From: Euryodendron excelsum
Lineage: Eukaryota > Streptophyta > Magnoliopsida > Ericales > Pentaphylacaceae
Direction of reading: 5' to 3'
Assembly (NCBI GenBank): GCA_033060915.1
Contig: CM065385.1
Location: forward strand, 11,520,001 to 11,584,000
Length of the DNA stretch: 64,000 bases
The translations under genes were made by a program, and so were the position numbers. This document shows, piece by piece, positions 1-11,227 of this stretch; position 1 is the stretch's first letter; each line of letters opens with the position of its first letter. The notes below the pieces were generated by a model that was given only the letters and a program-made list of their open reading frames with translations, did not search any database and was not told the origin of the DNA.

Positions 1-383
1 CAAATTAAGGGCTTAGCTGTTTATTGCTCTACAAAGGGCATGTGAGTTGTCGCTCTAGCCATGGTGGCATTTTGGAAATCAGAGAGAGAAAACCAAGTAA
101 GATCAAAAAAACCCCAAACAGCAACCCTGTATAAAGTAAGGATAGGATAGCCAACCAAAAGGTCGAGATCCTTGGAGAATGGTGCAAATGCTATCACACC
201 CCGATAAGAATGGAGCAAAACTGCATGGGGTAGAATCCTGAAAAGAAAACAGAATATTGAGAGTATAGGCCTTGGGGCAATCCTAGGACATTCTTTGTAA
301 ATAGCTTATATACATGTAATACTAATGCATCCATGACATGTATAACTTATACATCCATTTAGATTCCTGTGCAGTTTGTATCT

Positions 384-620
384 ATGCATGCATTCAACTG
401 TATTCCTGTATGATCCTGTTCATTTGTAAGGAAGTACATCATGCATTTAATTCAATTCTTACATAAATCTGTGCATTTATCACAAAAAATAGGGGACATT
501 GCATTCAATTCCATTCCTATATGTGCATTATCCAAAAGTATAGCATGCATTCAATTCCACTTCTACGTGAACCTGTGCATTCATAGAAAGTAGGGCACGC
601 ACTTAATTCATAAAATAAAA
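384..620 (+). repeat. Degenerate ~54-bp tandem repeat
   Basis: About five diverged units begin near 387, 441, 498, 544 and 599, each opening with a form of ATGCATTCAATTCC and continuing with a CCT-rich half and GTGCATT. Spacing varies between 46 and 57 bp. It lies in the 3' UTR of element 1, upstream of the better-ordered 69-bp array. Confidence 0.55.
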
Positions 621-874
621 AAAAATTATGACACGCATTCACCCCTTAACGAGGCATTCTTAAACTATTTTTGCATAAAAACTCACTCTATGTCTTTCTC
701 TTTCTCTTTCTCCTAAATAGGAAATAAGGAACAAAGTAAAGTACAAAATGGAGCTAAAAAGGCATCCTGTGATCAAATAACCTCAAACATCTCCAACATT
801 GGCATACACCTCAGGAAGTTTAGACTTCCCTAGCCAACAAAAAGCAAGGAATGGGGCAATGGCCCACCCTCGAC

Positions 875-1560
875 CTCCCCAATCAACCTTGGACTTGCCC
901 ATAGGAACAGCGTTTTGCCACACAGAGTGTTGGTTCAAGGAATATCAACAATCAACGTTAGACTTCCCCAGAGGAGCAGCGTTTTGCCAGACGGACTGCC
1001 AGTTCAAAAAGTATCAAAAGTCAACCTTGGACATCCCCAGAGGAGCAACATTTAGCCAGACGGGGCGTCGGTCCAAGAAATATCAAAAATCAACCTTGGA
1101 CATTCCCCAAAGGAGAAGCGTTTCGCCAGACGGAGCGTCGGTCTAAGAAATATCATAAATCAACCTTGCACATTGCCCAGAGGAGTAGCGTTTCTCCAGA
1201 TGGAGCGTCGGTTCAAGAGATATCAGAAATCAACCTTGGACCTTCCCCAGAAGAGTAGCGTTTTGCCAAATGGAGTGCTGGTTCAAGAAATATTAGAAAT
1301 CAACCATCAATTCCCCTAGAGGAGCAGCGTTTCGCCAGATAGAGCATCGATTTAAGAAATATCAGACGTCAACCTTGGATTTCCCCAGAGGAGCAGTACT
1401 TCACCAGATGGAATGCTGGTTCAAGAAGCGTCAATTCCCCCAGAGGAGCATTGTTCTACTAGATGGAGCGCCAGTTTAAGGAGCATTAATTCCCCTAGAG
1501 GAGTATCATTTTACTAGATAAAATACCAAGCATCGACCAGCTACTCGAGGTAACTGTTCT
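875..1560 (+). repeat. 69-bp tandem array in Ogre-like 3' UTR
   Basis: Roughly nine to ten units of about 69 bp, each containing forms of TCAACCTTGGACTTCCCC, AGAGGAGCAGCGTTT and CGCCAGACGGAG. The last units are shortened and diverged. The same repeat family appears in the opposite orientation at 44920-45720, also just inside a 3' LTR. Tandem arrays in the 3' UTR of Ogre-type elements are an established phenomenon and can seed satellites. Reading frames in the array (for example 799-1146) exist because the unit has few stops and are not considered genes. Confidence 0.85.
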
Positions 1561-1652
1561 TTGGATTCCTATTTTTTCCAAGTCCCTCTGATCGCCCCGC
1601 GGTTAACATGGGATTCTTACTTTATCGTTTTCTGTCTTCGACAAGTGAAGAC

Positions 1653-1669
1653 AAAGAAAGAGGGGCAGC
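1653..1669 (+). other. Polypurine tract of element 1
   Basis: AAAGAAAGAGGGGCAGC ends immediately before the LTR start TGTAAGCACCCC. The expected position and composition identify the plus-strand priming tract and show that the following LTR is a 3' LTR rather than a solo LTR. Confidence 0.8.
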
Positions 1670-2404
1670 TGTAAGCACCCCATTTTTGTCTGCTCGACAA
1701 TCTCTGGCCCGAGTGGGCTCACTTTCACATATCACATGCATATTCAGACTCTAACCCGATTTCTAAATTGCAATTTAGTTCACTAGTCGCTTCCTGGGCT
1801 TCGCAAGGCCCACTGAAAGCTAAATAACCATTTTGCCTCTAGGGATCCGAGTGCCCCAGGAATCACACCAGCTCTAGGTATCAAACCGGTAGCCTCTCAA
1901 GAATGCTCCTTATAGTATTCTTAACCTTTCTTTATCTTTTTGGATCATTCCGAATCAATTCCGGCAAACCTGGTACAAAATGACCGTTTTGCCCCCGGCT
2001 GGCCGGTCGCCTTTTCCAACCACACCGGCTTTGGGTATCAAACCGGTAACCTTTGGGAACATTCTAAATAATGTTTCCAAACCTTAAGTCTCCTTTTGGA
2101 ACATTCCGAGTCCGTCCCGACAGCTTTCCAGCCCGGTTGACTATTTTGCCCCTAATGGCCCAGTCAACCCTTCTAACAAATTTCATCATCATTTTTCAAG
2201 TCCTTTGTCCCCGAGATATTATTCTAAGGGTTCCTGTCCCTTTCCAGCTCTCCGGGTCATTCCCAGCCCCTTCAATTCATCCCCGGACCTTCCGAAGTCA
2301 CTCCGAGTGAAGCCAAGCTAAAAATTACATGGTAGTCACTAGTATAGGCACTCAAATCTTCTAAAAATACGTTGCTTGCTGACCTTAAACATTTTCAAAA
2401 TGGT

Positions 2405-2502
2405 TGGCACCACTACTACTGGCGCCAAGCCAAAAAATGGCCTGGCGCCACTCCTAGTGACGCCAGTGTACTTTTTGGCCTAGCGCTACTACAACAGGCG
2501 CC
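2405..2502 (+). promoter_or_regulatory. U3 palindrome cluster (decayed)
   Basis: Three partial copies of the palindrome built on GGCGCC and CACTAGTAGTG lie immediately upstream of the TATA box. Several CpGs have become TpG or CpA compared with intact copies at 59971-60071, consistent with methylation-driven decay. Confidence 0.6.
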
Positions 2503-2518
2503 CGTGCATTCCTCTCCC

Positions 2519-2526
2519 TATAAATA
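2519..2526 (+). promoter_or_regulatory. LTR TATA box
   Basis: TATAAATA followed by CAGAGACTC, at the position conserved in all Ogre-like LTRs here and just downstream of the palindromes. Confidence 0.75.
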
Positions 2527-3399
2527 CAGAGACTCTTCCAGCGTGAAAAAGGTCCATAAACTCAATCTACAAATCCTAATATTCGATATACAGAGATTTT
2601 CTAAACCCTAGCTTCTCTAGGTTTTCTAAACCCTAGCCACTATACACAAACCCTAGCCTCCTATACACTTATACACACCCCTATACACTTATACAGTAGC
2701 CACCAACCCTCCATTGAAGACTTGGATTGCTACAACTTGAAGCTCTCAAAGACCAAGACAAAGCCCTCAAAGGCTGAAGTGAAGCGAAGACCGAAGAAAA
2801 GCAAGGCGCGCAAAGCCAAGCGAAATAAACAAGACATACGGTGGTTTTCTCTTTAATTTTCTATACTTCTCCCTCTCTCTTCTCTCTCCTAACCCACTTG
2901 GATTTTCTCTATTTTAATCCCCAATCTTCTTCTCCCCCCCCCCCCCTTTCTTTATATGCTTGAAGCAAGGAGATTTCCGGTCCATGTGTAGGATTAGACT
3001 ATTGGAGGGTCACCGTGTTGGGGGCTTTCTTTTAGTCTAACCGGAGACCACGTGGGTTCGGCCCCCTTGATTATGTGGTGAAGCCTTAACCTTGTATGTT
3101 CACGACCCCAAACTTGCATTGTGCATATCATGATTCTTGCATTCTTCCAAAAGTCGTTTTCCAAGTCATTTTCAAAATCGTTTTGAAACTTGTTTTCAAA
3201 ATTGTATCAAAATCTTCTTTTTCAAAACTTGTTTTTAAAATCACAATCCTAGGTTGATTCTAGCCTTTCCATGGCTAGGGTTGCTTTAGGAAAGTGCTAT
3301 ATTTAAAGTAACCAACATGGTCCGTATTTTCAACTCTATGTTGCTTCTAAAACCACTTTCTTACAGTGGTTCTAGCCTTCTTATGGCTAGAATCGTTTT

Positions 3400-5150
3400 A
3401 GGAACGTGAGACATTTTCATACTTTCTAAAAAACTCTATTTTCAAACGTCTCTCTTTCAATATGCTTTCCAAAAACTCTCCCTTCCAAAAACTCTCTTCA
3501 AAAATCTATTTTTAGACTTCTTTCCAAAACACTCTCCTCAAAATTTCTTTCCTAAAAAAACACTCCCTAGGTTTCCTTCCTAGAAAACGCCTTCCTCAAA
3601 TTTACTTTCCTAAAAACTCTTTTCAAAAGGCTTCTTCCAAAATCTCTTTCCAAAAGCTGTCTTTTTAAAACTTATCTTTTAGAAACTCCTCTCTAGGATT
3701 TCCTTCCAAAAACTTGTTTCTAAAAAACACACTTTTCAAAAATCTCTTTCCTTAGAGCCCAAGTCAAGCCCTAGAGCCACGATTAGGAGACCTTAATTTT
3801 TTTAAAAAAAACATGGGTTTCAAACTTGCCTTAAAACCTAGGTTTCCAAAACTTCTTGTTTTCTACATCAAAACTATATATATTTCCAAAACCTATTTTC
3901 TACGTCAAAACTATACACTTTCAAATCTAGGGTTGCTAAAACTTCCTTTTCCAAATCCTTGTCAAATCAAATCTTCCCTCTAAAAAAGCAAATCTAATCT
4001 CCCGTTTAGGAAACTAGATCCAATCCTCTGTTTTTTAAGCAAAATCAAAATTTCTCTTTTAGAAACAAAATTCAATCCCTTTCTAATCCAAAATTTTCCT
4101 AATTCAACTCCTTCCTAATCTTCTACTTTCCTAAATCTTAAGTTTCCAAAACTTGAACATAAAAATCTTTTCTAAATTCTAAAATTCAATTTTCAAATCT
4201 TTCCTAATTCAATCTTTTCCTAATTCTACCCCTGTTCAAATCTTCACTTTCCAAGTCTAAGCTTTCAAATCTTTCCTAAACTCAAACCTTTCCTAATCTC
4301 AAGATTTTCTAAAACTCCAACTTTAAAAATTTCTAAATCCTTAACTTTCTAAATTCGAAACTTTTAAACTCTAAAATTTTCTAAGTTCTGAACTTTCCTA
4401 AACGTCAAATCTTTCAAAGTCTAAACCTTTCATCATTCCAACCTTTCTTATTCCACATTCTTTCCAAACTTTAACTCCCAAATCTAGATTTTCAAATCTT
4501 TCTAAAACTCAAACTTTGAATCTTCCAAAAATTCTAAAGCTTTCTAAATTCAAATATTTCCTAAGTTAAAATCTTTCAAAGATTCCAAGCTTTCCAAATT
4601 CTAAACCTTTCTTAAACTAAACTTTTCCTAATTCAAAACATTTCTAAATTCAACACTTTCCTATTTCAAAACCTTTCTTAAAATAAAACTTTCTTAATCC
4701 AAAACTTTTCTATTTTGAAAACTTTCCTAATTCGAAACATTTGTTAATTAAAAACTTTCTTAAGTTGAAACTTTTCTAAGTCAAAACTTTCCTAAAATGA
4801 AACTTTCCAAAAATGACACTTTCCTATTTCGAAACTTTCCTAAATCGAACCTTTCCTAATTTGAACCCTTCCAAAATCCAATCTTTCCTAATCTTCCAAG
4901 TCCATTATTCAAGTCAATTCTTTTCTAAAATCCTTCCAAGTCAAGTCAAATCTTTTCTAAGTCTCAAGTCTTTCCCAAGTCTAGGTTTCCTAAAACCAAG
5001 TTTTTCAAAATCAATCTTTTCAAATCTTCTTATCAAAGTCCAAATTTCCTACTCTTCCAATTCTAATTCGAATTCCAACTTCAACTCTTTTCCAAATCAA
5101 CTCTTCTATTTTCAATCGGACTCTTGTCCGAACTACGACTGACCTGATTC
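3400..5150 (+). repeat. U5 pyrimidine-rich degenerate 16-bp array
   Basis: Long tract of forms of TTTCCTAAATTCAAAAC with a spacing near 16 bp, heavily diverged. The sense strand is T/C/A-rich with little G. The same tract in minus-strand LTRs is purine-rich, so it reports LTR orientation. Confidence 0.7.
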
Positions 5151-5806
5151 CTCCAAAAGGATACGTAGGCAACCCTCATGGGTGCGGTCACCACATTTTT
5201 CAAGTTTCTAATTCCACAACATTTTTCAAAATTCTATTGCTACAACTTCTTTCCAATCTCCAATCCTACAATTTTCTTCAAGTTTTCAATTCTATGATCT
5301 ATTTCTATTTTCAATCTTCAATTTTAATTTCCAAAACCTTCTTTCCAGATTCAAACTTCTATCTCTTTATTTTTAAATCAAATCAATTTCTTTCCAAATC
5401 TATTTTTTAACCCTCTTTCTCATGCATTTGCATATCATGCATCATGTCGTTTAAACGTTCTTTTTTCTAAAGTGGATAGGATTGATCATTAGTTAGTTGA
5501 AGACTCTCATAGGTAAATCTAGGGTAAATAGACATGTGGGTACCGCAAGGGCAGGGTAGGGTGATGGCTTTGTGCGTCTTCCCTACACGTAACCAACTTC
5601 CGAACCTAGAATCACTGTTTTCATAGACCAAAACAGAGTTATTTTAAAAAAGGGCTAAATGTTTTCCAAAGGTTGCCAAACAATCTGTTTTCTTAAAAAC
5701 CCTCTCTTAAGGAAATATTTTCAAAATCGTTTTCCGAAAACCCTAAGTGTAGTCTTTGGATTATTCTTATTTTTTAGGTGACCTAACTCACCTTAATCAA
5801 GTTGGG

Positions 5807-5895
5807 TGGCGACTCCAAATCTTTTCTAAAAGCTCTTTATGTAAATCTATTTTCAATTCAAACCTAGTTGCACTCATTCTTTTAGGAGGGTGAGT
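5807..5895 (+). other. PBS-like decamer and U5 hairpin
   Basis: TGGCGACTCC at 5807-5816 copies the first bases of an Ogre-type PBS. A 9-bp hairpin follows at 5872-5895 (ACTCATTCT / AGGGTGAGT, 6-nt loop). Both are conserved in the other Ogre-like LTRs of the window. Confidence 0.5.
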
Positions 5896-6781
5896 TCTAA
5901 CGAGAGAGTACAATATTTTTTCCGCTTGTGTGTGTATTCCTGAAGTGCGAAAAATCTGAGCGCGACAATAGCGTGAAGGGTATCACTACCAAGATGGTGC
6001 GAAATGCTATCACGTTACAGCCAAAAAGGGGATAGAGGATGAAAGGGAAAAAGTCCCAACAAAAAACAAACCCCCATTTTCATGAATATAAGTCTAGGGC
6101 ATTAAAAAAGGCTTTTAGTTTCACAAGTGCACATGTTTGCATCCCCATTCAGTAAAAATTTCGGTATGAGCTTCACATACATTCAACAAAGCCTCTTACA
6201 TAAACAAACACACAAGCACATTTTGCATTCATCATCCAATCATCCTATGAACATTAGCATATCCATTCGGTTTTAGGGTTACAATACCAAGCACATTCTC
6301 CAGATACTCATGAAAAGGCAGATCATGACGGAGGTGAATCAAAATCAAAGTTGCCCCAGTCAGTTGGATCAGGAAAAGACAAATCAGGGGTAACCTGTGA
6401 GCCACCAGCTCCTTAAAGAGAACTAGAAAAGCCAAGTCAAGACAGGTGATAGATAAATACAGCTACTATAAATGTAGAAAATCAAAAAGAAGAGAAAACA
6501 AGATGAGCTTAGTGGATCACCACCCATACGCGCTAACCAGGTAGACAAGGCAACCACCTCTGCCTGATACCGATCCCGCTCATTCCGATACTACTCGCGC
6601 TCAGGTCACGCTCTGCCTGGAACTGATCCCTCTAGTCCCTCATGGCTACAAACTTTGTTGGAGGCACATAACCTTATAAACGATGCCATAAATCTACCAC
6701 CTTGTGACCTACGACCACACCTCTTACCACTACATCAAAGGCAATCAAGCCTCCTATGGATCACTCAGCAAAATGGGCTGT

Positions 6782-8205
6782 CTAATCAACATTTGGCAGA
6801 AGTAATAAGGTCACACCTGGCTGGGGCTTAATCAATGGTATAGCAGTATCCTCATGGAAAAACCCATACATGTACTGGGTAAGAGCATCGGCAGCCTGAA
6901 ACTCCTCATGAAATTGGCACCAATGCCTCTCTCCCAAATATGTCTCCCAAGACTCAGCCCTGACAAATGAGACTCTAGACAAAGATAGCAAGACAAGATA
7001 CCTCATAGTCTCATAATACTCAGAACCAGTGAAAGGTCTCCACGTCACGTCATCTAGTATCAACAACTCCAAGTTTGCCCGAATAGTGATAAAATCTGTG
7101 ATCTCGAAATGCTGGTTAGCCTGACGACGCGCCCACCTTAAGGCCCGTGCAGAAGAGTCAACCATACATACCTAAGGATGATGAACAAACAGATACTCAT
7201 AAGTCCACCAAATCAAGAAAGGCTAAAAGTCAGTCATACGTCTCTAGTGGGTCGAAGTCCTCCGTCGCATACCCTTAAGGAAGCATGCGAAGGTGAAAGA
7301 TCCATAGTGTACACACGTCAAAGCATCTAGATCAACCACTAAGCCAACCAATGAAAGAGGGATAGTGGACCTATTGTTGTTGTAAAAACAGCTAAATACT
7401 ATAAATAAGACTAACTGGCGCCTCATAATGGCCCAAAGTGTTGGTGGGGGCTTAGTACTAAAATTCATAATATGCTAGCAAAGAAATGCAGTAGGGAATG
7501 ACGACCTTGTAAAAGGTGGTATATCCGGCAAATGGCAAACCTCAGTCACATCAACTGGCCTCAGCTCAATCTGACGACTCGTAAAAGATAGCTTGGTAAT
7601 GATCGTCAATCTAATGGGGTCGGCCCAAGCTCAAAGCCAACAAAATGGAATGTCCCAGTCTCACGAACCATATCTCAACGAAAGCACGAACCAGTCGACC
7701 ATCCAATCGATCCGTTTGAAGCCTCATTAAAGAGCTAAAGCTTGTGTCAACTAAGAAGGTCTGGTAAGATGCAACAGTTGACCTCATTGCCCTAAGAGCC
7801 TTATGAAATGCCCCTCTGAAGGTAGAATGTCTACATGAAACCATCTGTCAGCGAGCATAAGCACTAGGATGGTAGGCCAAATCACCTAAAGGCAGAATAT
7901 CGGCTATCACCAGATCGTCCAGAGCAGGCTTAGTGCATCTAATCTTGACACTTGTCTTCCCATAGTTGTAAGAGCATCCTCCAGCCCCGGTGCCTCATTG
8001 CTGTCATCACTACAACTCTCCTCAATGTCAGGCTCAAAAGGTGGCTCGCTAGCCGTCCAGCTACTACTAGTGGCTGCCCGGCTAGCTGTCTGCTGATTGC
8101 TCCCAGAACGAGAGCTACTCCTACTAACCTCTCCGGCATCTGAATCCTACCAAATGCCCTTGTCGAGTTGGCATCTCCTCTCGGACCTGCCCTCACCTGC
8201 ATTGG
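6782..8205 (-). pseudogene. Antisense plant mobile domain (PMD-like) relic
   Basis: Minus-strand pieces, in order, look like a broken plant mobile domain protein (the aminotransferase-like family related to MAIN/MAIL1). About 8140-7920 reads as a Ser-rich acidic linker in one frame. 7844-7611 contains FSSLMRLQTDRLDGRLVRAF, like the domain's opening helix region. 7468-7244 contains RRQLVLFIVF and LVGLVVDLDAL, like the mid-domain. 7165-6782 contains WRPFTGSEYY, ETMRYLVLLSLSRVSFVRA and ETYLGERHWCQFH, like the C-terminal WRPY and R-Q motifs. The pieces lie in different frames separated by stops, so the gene is dead as it stands. The family call comes from remembered motif patterns and was not searched. 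It is antisense to its host element. Confidence 0.5.
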
Positions 8206-8349
8206 CTCTCTTGGAAAATGAAAAGGAAGAGAAGAAACATCTATTAGTCAACAACATGAACAATGGCAAAGGAAAAGATAAGAAAAGAATGCAAAAATAG
8301 AGGGACAGGAGCAAGAAATGTCTCAAGTTTCCCAAATAGTTCCGCAACC

Positions 8350-8640
8350 TCCCCGATTTTATAGACTTTTCATCCTCAAAAAAGTTGTTTTCAAAATTAC
8401 CAGGTTTTCTAAACTTTTATCCTCAAAAAAGTTATTTTCAAAATCCCCGGTTTCATAAACTTTTCATCCTCAAAAAAGTTGTTTTCAAAATCCCTGGTTT
8501 TATAAACTTTTCATCCTCAAAAAAATCTTTTTCAAAATCCTTAGTTTTATAAACCTTTCATCCTCAAAAAAAGTTATTTTCAAAATTATCTGGTTTTCTA
8601 AACTTTTTACTCTCAAAAAGTTGGTTTCAAAATCATTCTT
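8350..8640 (+). repeat. 47-bp tandem repeat
   Basis: About six units of 46-48 bp, each with TATAAACTTTT, ATCCTCAAAAAAGTT and TTTTCAAAATCC segments. Looser copies with shorter units continue to about 8960. It lies just upstream of the antisense ORF start. Confidence 0.75.
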
Positions 8641-9825
8641 AGTTTTCTAACTTTTTCCTCAAAAGGTTTAAATCAATTTCAAACTCGGTTTTCTAACTTT
8701 TTCCTTTAAAAGTTTAAATCAATTTTAACCTCAGCTTCTCGAAACTTTTCCCTCAAAAAGTCCACCAATCCAAGCCCAAAGCCTGTGTTTTCGAAAAGCT
8801 TTCCCCTCCAAAAAAGCATGGTTTCTTAAGCTTTTCCTTAAAAGTTCGGGTCCTATGGTTTTGTAGTGCTTTCCCTCAAAAGCCCCAGGTCCTATGGTTT
8901 CTTAGGGCTTTCCCTCAAAAGTCCCGGTTCAATTAGTTTTTAAGGCTTTCCTTTTGAAAGCCTATCCCTCTCCTTGTTTTAAAGAGCCCCTTTTAAAGTT
9001 TCCTTAAACCTTTTATTCACAAAAATTTCAAGTGCCAAATTTTTTGAAAAATCCAGTAAAGTCCCGTTTATAAAAAGAACTCTATAATGCCACACATCTG
9101 TAAACTCACAATGCCACCAAACAAGTAGTACTTGGATACCTACCCTACATGGGGCATAAATGGGCAAACACCCATTTTTCTTATTTCTGAGGCTATTTTC
9201 ACACTTCTTTTCAAACACTTTCGAAAAAAAAAGTTTATAAATTTTCCAAAAACATACACAAAAGTTTTCAAAAATATTTCTAGAATTTTCTAGCAATAAT
9301 CTAACACCCCGGGATTTATTCCTCAATTTTTCTTGACTTTCCACATTTTTCAACCTTTTCCTAATTTTTAAAAAAGCAAAAAATACAATTGTTTTCAAAA
9401 AATTATGAAACTTTATATGGTTATTCAAAACATTTTTCAAAGACATCTTAAGCAAAAACATGGCAATCTATACAAACTCACTCAATTGATCACCAAAACA
9501 CAAAAATGACTCCATAGATGCGTTCAAAGCATTCAAGAACCTCAATTACAACTATACACATGCTTCAAATGGAAATCTATGCATTGAAATCAACCAAAAA
9601 CAAGAAAAATCACTTTTTGGGATTCTCTGGCGATTTCTTCTTCTCCGGTGACTTTTCGGCGATGATGTCACTTCTTGGTGACTCCCCGGCATTCCATAAA
9701 CACCTCCCAGTGATACCTAAACAAAATCCCCCGAAGAGTTTTGGAGAAAGATCTCAAAAGTGGCACAAAACCAAGCAAAAACCCTCAAACCCGTAGCTGC
9801 TGTTTTAAGAAATCCCGCAGGCCAT

Positions 9826-9882
9826 GTGCCACTTGTAGTGGTGCACAAAGAAACCAAAGCCTGGTGCCACTATAGGTGGCAC
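9826..9882. promoter_or_regulatory. Internal GTGCCAC palindrome pair
   Basis: Two inverted repeats (GTGCCACT-AGTGG-GCAC, and GTGCCAC with TATAG then GTGGCAC) resemble the palindromes that sit upstream of TATA boxes in the Ogre-like LTRs. Here they lie about 200 bp before the PPT, outside any LTR. Function is unknown; they could belong to an antisense promoter for the PMD-like ORF. Confidence 0.4.
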
Positions 9883-10050
9883 ACAACCAAGCTGGGGCCC
9901 ACCGCGGCCTTTTGTCCACCAAAATCAATTTTTAAATGGCCTTTTGACCCCATTTTTAAGCTTCAACCTCCAATTTTCAAAATTTCAAACCTCTGATCCC
10001 TCTGACAACCTCGCAACCTTTATTGTTTTCTGCTTTTAACAAGTAAAGAC

Positions 10051-10067
10051 AGAAAAAGAGGTGCATC
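10051..10067 (+). other. Polypurine tract of element 2
   Basis: AGAAAAAGAGGTGCATC lies immediately before the LTR start TGTTAGCACCCC, matching the position and sequence style of the other PPTs here. Confidence 0.75.
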
Positions 10068-10499
10068 TGTTAGCACCCCATTTTGGCCACTCGGCGATCT
10101 CCGGCCCGACCAAAAGCACGTACAAACTAACACAAGCATACTGAAGCCTAAACCGGCTTTCCAAAACTAATCCAATCTATCAACTGCTTCACGGGCCCAC
10201 TAGGACCAATAGAGGCAAAATGACTAGAATGCCCCTCATACATTAGTCAATCTAATCTAGACTGGCACGTCTTCCATAAGACGATAAGTTCATTCAAATT
10301 TAAAGTCAAATCCAATTGTCCCATTATTTGAGAAAGTTGGTGCTTTATTAATGATAAGACCATTCAACCAAGTACGACACGATCACCGAATAAGTTTATT
10401 CCCTAGATCGATAAAGCCCTTTTTACACTCATCTCCAAAAAGTACCTAAGTCCTCGAGATGAAAGAGCGGTTCACTTTTGGCCCCTACTAGCCCGCCAA

Positions 10500-10690
10500 T
10501 GTAGAATGTCTACTAATCCAGCATGCTTTTTGAGAAAGCACAAACCTCTCAAGAATAGAAGACCATCCAAGTCTGGCATGTTCTTTGAGAAAGCACAAAC
10601 CCCTTAAGAACGAAAGACCATCCCAGTTTGGCATGAGCTTCAAGAAAGTTTATCCCTCAAGGTGGTAAGACCCTTTCAAACATATCCATC
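10500..10690 (+). repeat. ~63-bp tandem repeat in U3
   Basis: Three diverged units, each with GGCATG-CTT-GAGAAAG, CACAAACC-CT-AAGAA and AAGACCATCC. Likely related to the 44-48-bp array at 52515-52830 of another LTR. Confidence 0.6.
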
Positions 10691-11004
10691 GAGCAAGTAC
10701 CAATTCCTTAGATAGAAGTCCAGACCAAATCCAAACCAGTCAACACCAACGCCTGCTAGTCTGTCCTGGTAAAAAATGACCATTTTGCTCCCAGTGTGCC
10801 TGACACGTTCTTTGAGAAAGTACCAAGTCCTCAGAATAGTAAGACCACCTTCCTAGGTCGTCCCTAGATGGTTCGGCATGTCTAGTTCCATCCAGTCAAT
10901 TTCGATCCTTTCTTCGAGGTTCCCTAGTCAAAATAACCATTTCACCCCTAAACATCCAAACGCCTTAGGAAACCACACCAACTCTGGATATAAAATCGGC
11001 AACA

Positions 11005-11190
11005 CCCCAAGCAACTCTAGTTAACCCAGTTAACCCTGGTCAACCCCAATCAACTCTGGTTAATCTAGTCAACTCTGGTCAACCTAGCTAACCTTGGTCA
11101 ACTCTAGTCAACCCTGGTTAACCCTAATCAACCCTGGTCAACTCTGGCCAACCCTGTGAACCTCGGTCAATCTTGGTCAACCCTGGAGCT
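11005..11190 (+). repeat. 12-bp minisatellite GGTCAACCCTGG
   Basis: About fifteen degenerate 10-12-bp units of GGTCAACCCTGG, AGTCAACTCT and similar. At least eight contain GTCAA preceded by A or G, the reverse complement of the W-box core TTGAC(C/T). Confidence 0.8.
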
Positions 11191-11227
11191 CTCGGGATGA
11201 GGTGACCGCCATCCGGTCACTCTCTTC

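Larger units (their letters stand above)
1..1669 (+). mobile_element. 3' internal region of Ogre-like element 1
   Basis: This stretch lies directly upstream of a PPT and a plus-strand LTR, so it is the 3' untranslated part of an Ogre/Tat-like Ty3/Gypsy element. No credible coding sequence is visible. A short motif near 182-200 (ATGGTGC-AAATGCTATCAC) recurs near 5994-6014 at the start of the next internal region, showing the two elements are related. The rest is AT-rich sequence plus two tandem arrays described separately. The element body and 5' LTR lie to the left of the window. Confidence 0.75.
1670..5967 (+). mobile_element. Ogre-like 3' LTR (element 1), short-U3 type
   Basis: A 4,298-bp LTR running from TGTAAGCACCCC to GCGCGACA, preceded by a PPT. 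U3 is about 850 bp, followed by GGCGCC palindromes, a TATA box at 2519, telo-box-like AAACCCTA motifs, a GAAGA-rich leader, a decayed donor-like site (ACG|GTGGTT at 2841) and a long pyrimidine-rich U5. The flanks GCAGC and ATAGC do not match, as expected when one side is the element's own internal region. It is inserted in the internal region of element 2. Confidence 0.85.
5968..10067 (+). mobile_element. 3' internal region of Ogre-like element 2
   Basis: Internal DNA between the inserted LTR of element 1 and the PPT and 3' LTR of element 2. It holds an antisense plant-mobile-domain relic (6782-8205), a 47-bp tandem array, roughly 600 bp of T- and A-rich sequence (9000-9600) with nothing recognisable, and GTGCCAC palindromes at 9826-9882. 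Tat-lineage Gypsy elements are known to carry extra ORFs near the 3' end, sometimes antisense, which fits this arrangement. No gag or pol is visible; the 5' part is off-window. Confidence 0.7.
10068..11227 (+). mobile_element. Ogre-like 3' LTR (element 2), left part
   Basis: U3 portion of a divergent LTR subfamily starting TGTTAGCACCCC. It continues at 18083-20987 after a Copia insertion. It contains roughly 63-bp repeats around 10500-10680 (CATGCTTT-GAGAAAGCACAAACC) and a GGTCAACCCTGG-type minisatellite at 11005-11190. Combined length without the insertion is about 4,065 bp. Confidence 0.85.

Noticed and set aside
799..1146. 115-aa plus-strand ORF with repeated STLDFPRGAAF-type peptide
   Set aside because: It lies wholly in the 69-bp array of an Ogre-like 3' UTR; the peptide repeat is the DNA repeat translated, and the same family is open in three frames elsewhere.
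5530..5575. G-run block GGGCAGGGTAGGGTGATGG as a G-quadruplex
   Set aside because: Conserved among LTRs (also 57150, 63140), but only three good G3 runs plus a GG, so at best a weak two-tier structure; not claimed.
9518..9996. 92-aa and 78-aa plus-strand ORFs before the PPT of element 2
   Set aside because: No recognisable motif, low-complexity sequence, overlapping frames; cannot be supported as genes.
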